Source: Streptomyces lacrimifluminis | GTDB lineage: Bacteria; Actinomycetota; Actinomycetes; Streptomycetales; Streptomycetaceae | Reading direction: 5' to 3' | Assembly: GCF_014646095.1 (NCBI RefSeq) | Contig: NZ_BMMU01000002.1 | Span: forward strand, 434,001-498,000 | DNA: 64,000 nt | Shown here: piece after piece, positions 62,228 through 64,000 of the stretch | How the letters are laid out: every line of letters begins with the position of its first letter | How positions within the stretch are numbered: the first letter of the stretch is position 1 | Translations under genes and position numbers: made by a program | The notes under the pieces: model-generated | What the model was told of the DNA's origin: nothing | The model's database searches: none | What the model saw: only the letters and a program-made list of their open reading frames with translations

Positions 62228-63409
62228 GTGAACGACTCCAGCTACTACGTGCCGTCCGCCGCGATGGTGATCGTCCTCCTCCTCAAGGGCCGGGCGGTGC
62301 TGCGCGCCTGGCGCGACCCGCTGTTGCGGTCGGTGTACGCGCTGCTCCTGCTGTCCGTGCTGGTGTTCTTCTTCGCGGCCCCGCCGACCATCGCGTGGGT
62401 CAACCGCGTCACCGCCGTCCCGAACTTCTCGGCGCCGCTCGTGTACTGCCTGCTGAGCGCCTTCAGCGCCTCCTGCCTGGTGCTGATCATCAACTGGCGC
62501 GGCGGTCCGCCCGAGGCCGCCCGGCGCGCCTCGCGCCGCTGGATCGCCGGGTACGCGGTGGTGATCGTGGCCACGGCCGCCCTGTTCGTCCTCGGGGACG
62601 CGCCCGAGCAGCGGCTGCGCGACTTCGACACGCACTACGCCAACACGCCGTTCATCCGCGAGATGATCGTGCTGTACCTGGTCGCGCTCACGGTCTCGAA
62701 CATCGCGATGAACATGGTGTGCTGGCCGTGGGCACTGCAGGTGCGCGGCTGGCTGCGGGTGGGGCTGCTCGTGATCGTGGCCGGCTTCTTCTGCAACATC
62801 GCCTTCGCGGCCACGAAGCTGACGGCTGTCGTCGCCCGCTGGAACGGCGAGAACCTCGACTATCTGAGTACGTATGTCGCCCCCGCGATGGCCGCCGCCG
62901 CCGAGGTCGTCACCGCGGCCGGCTTCTGCATCCCGCTGGCCTTCCAGCGCGTCGGGGACGTGTGGAGCACCTGGTCGACGTACCGCAGCCTCAGCCCGCT
63001 GTGGCGGGAGCTCGCCCCCCTGTCGGACCACGGCGACCGCACGGTCCGGATCGCCTGGTGGTCCCCGGCCGAACTCCAGGTCACCCAGCGGGAGTCCGAC
63101 ATCCACGACGGCATGCTCAGCCTGTACCCGTACTTCGACCCGACGGTCCGGACCCGCGCCTACGAGGCCGCCCGCACCGCGGGCTCCGCCCCCGACGCCG
63201 CCCGGGCCGAGGCGGACGCGGCCATGGTGACGGCGGCCCTACGGGCCAGGGCGGCAGACCCGGAAGGCACGGTCATCAGTGCGGCGGCAGCAGGGAACGA
63301 CGGCCCCCCGTCGGCGGCCGAGGGCCCGCGCGACCTGGTGGCGATGTCCCACGCCCTGCGCCGGTCCCCGGTCGTCGCGGCGGTACGAGAAGGAGCGGTG
63401 GCCTGGTAG
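62228..63409 (+). CDS. Seven-helix membrane protein (MAB_1171c/DUF6545-like)
   Basis: A 393-residue protein with seven hydrophobic helices in the first 240 or so residues (for example LLRSVYALLLLSVLVFFFA, WIAGYAVVIVATAALFVLG, RVGLLVIVAGFFCNIAFAA), then a soluble cytoplasmic region (about 250-393) with WRELAPLSDHGDR and HDGMLSLYPYFD. It matches the family often named MAB_1171c putative transporter (DUF6545). Its function is not established; the layout, seven helices with a soluble tail, is that of a receptor as much as a transporter. It lies 13 bp after the ImmA-like gene in the same operon. Confidence 0.85.
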   Translation: MNDSSYYVPSAAMVIVLLLKGRAVLRAWRDPLLRSVYALLLLSVLVFFFAAPPTIAWVNRVTAVPNFSAPLVYCLLSAFSASCLVLIINWRGGPPEAARRASRRWIAGYAVVIVATAALFVLGDAPEQRLRDFDTHYANTPFIREMIVLYLVALTVSNIAMNMVCWPWALQVRGWLRVGLLVIVAGFFCNIAFAATKLTAVVARWNGENLDYLSTYVAPAMAAAAEVVTAAGFCIPLAFQRVGDVWSTWSTYRSLSPLWRELAPLSDHGDRTVRIAWWSPAELQVTQRESDIHDGMLSLYPYFDPTVRTRAYEAARTAGSAPDAARAEADAAMVTAALRARAADPEGTVISAAAAGNDGPPSAAEGPRDLVAMSHALRRSPVVAAVREGAVAW

Positions 63410-63508
63410 GAGAGGGCTGCGCAGCCGTTTTCAGGGGCGCGGGGCTGTGTCGATGTGCGGCTCCGCCGCGTGGGCGCGACAAACCACGGCGGCGCCGCAG
63501 CCGAAAAA
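63410..63508. repeat. Streptomyces-type dispersed intergenic repeat
   Basis: This convergent gap contains GGCTGCGCAGCC (63415-63426, self-complementary, followed by GTTTT), GGGGCGCGGGGCTG, and TGCGGCTCCGCCGC (63456-63469), a composition typical of the repeat that lies between many Streptomyces genes. A related piece is at 3590-3640. It may act as a terminator for both flanking genes. Confidence 0.6.
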
Positions 63509-64000
63509 CTACGTCGCACTACGCTCACTGACCTCACGCAAACCCTGTTCCACCGCCTGCGCCGGTCGCCCGTCGATCAACAGCTCACGCCAATGCTCCC
63601 GACTCCAGTCGGCCGGCGCACTCCCCCCGGTGAACTCCTCCACCAGTGCCACGAACCGCGCCGGATCACTGTGGAACGGAAAATGCCCCGCCCCCTCGAA
63701 TATCTCCAGCCGGCTCCCGGGCATCGCCTCGTGCGCCCCGTACGCGTGCCGCACCGGCACCACGCTGTCCCGGTCCCCCCACAGCAACATCGTCGGCATG
63801 CCCTCGGTGAGATAGCACCGGTCGAGCATGGTCACCACCTGCCCGCGCCAGTCGACCACCGCGCGCAACGTACGGATGAAGGCGTTGCGCGAGGTCTCGT
63901 CGGGCAACGCGTCCACGAGGGTCAGCAACTCGGGTGCGTCCCGCCCCAGATCGGTGTCCAGGAGCTTCATCAACTGTACGACGAGCCCGACTTGGAGCCG
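63509..64000 (-). CDS. Alpha/beta hydrolase, C-terminal part (cut by window end)
   Basis: About 164 codons of an alpha/beta hydrolase, running off the right edge of the window. The catalytic Asp is seen in TMLLWGDRDSVVPV and the His in IFEGAGHFPFHSDP, as in epoxide-hydrolase or lipase-like members. The nucleophile Ser lies outside the window. The apparent ATG at 63973 is internal; the frame stays open to 64000. Confidence 0.82.
   Translation of the reverse strand, partial: RLQVGLVVQLMKLLDTDLGRDAPELLTLVDALPDETSRNAFIRTLRAVVDWRGQVVTMLDRCYLTEGMPTMLLWGDRDSVVPVRHAYGAHEAMPGSRLEIFEGAGHFPFHSDPARFVALVEEFTGGSAPADWSREHWRELLIDGRPAQAVEQGLREVSERSAT

Overview
The window reads as chromosomal Streptomyces DNA, or a very close actinomycete. 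GC is very high, GTG and TTG starts are frequent, and neighbouring genes often overlap by GTGA or ATGA. The gene content fits: a fused PcaL, a LAL-type ATPase, DUF2510 proteins, and a xylanase and GH62 arabinofuranosidase of S. lividans type. From memory, the ligase-PcaV-pca-phospholipase C block resembles the S. coelicolor SCO669x-670x neighbourhood. No search could be run.

Layout. 0.2-3.5 kb: a divergent end-joining polymerase and ATP-dependent DNA ligase, then a DUF3048 lipoprotein. 3.7-9.3 kb: an IclR regulator whose 3' end is triplicated in tandem, a PcaV-type MarR regulator, and the divergent pcaHGBL operon for protocatechuate ring cleavage. 9.7-19.9 kb: a LAL ATPase without its DNA-binding domain, two DUF2510 proteins, a TetR regulator with a palindrome-rich operator region, a PAP2 enzyme with a DMT transporter, and a Tat-exported phospholipase C. 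20.3-23.6 kb: molybdate uptake (modABC plus a di-domain molbindin). 24.2-27.7 kb: a membrane-lipid operon (PAP2-diacylglycerol kinase fusion, YihY, PAP2).

28.2-40.0 kb is a plant cell-wall island: two GH78 rhamnosidases (one cytoplasmic type, one secreted), a CBM13 esterase of feruloyl/acetyl-xylan type, a GH10 xylanase and a GH62 arabinofuranosidase, with GAAA/TTTC palindromes in the shared promoter region. 40.2-48.9 kb: a transposase remnant, an atypical response regulator, and a P450-ferredoxin-reductase-aldehyde dehydrogenase-SDR-MFS block. 48.9-54.4 kb is a decay zone: plasmid-like HTH genes, orphan DUF1048 genes, a doubly frameshifted aminotransferase and a truncated permease, with an intact SGNH lipase among them.

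55.1-60.0 kb: vanillate O-demethylase (vanA, a 69-codon gene, vanB) and an ABC importer whose permease is broken. 60.1-63.4 kb: an MmyB-like protein divergent from an XRE regulator, an ImmA/IrrE metallopeptidase and a seven-helix membrane protein, probably one signalling module. The window ends inside an alpha/beta hydrolase.

How the parts may fit: xylanase, arabinofuranosidase and esterase would release sugars and ferulate from arabinoxylan; VanAB turns vanillate into protocatechuate; PcaHGBL takes protocatechuate to beta-ketoadipate. Ferulate-to-vanillate steps and pcaIJF are not in the window. This joined pathway is an inference from gene content. No tRNA, rRNA or CRISPR array was seen.
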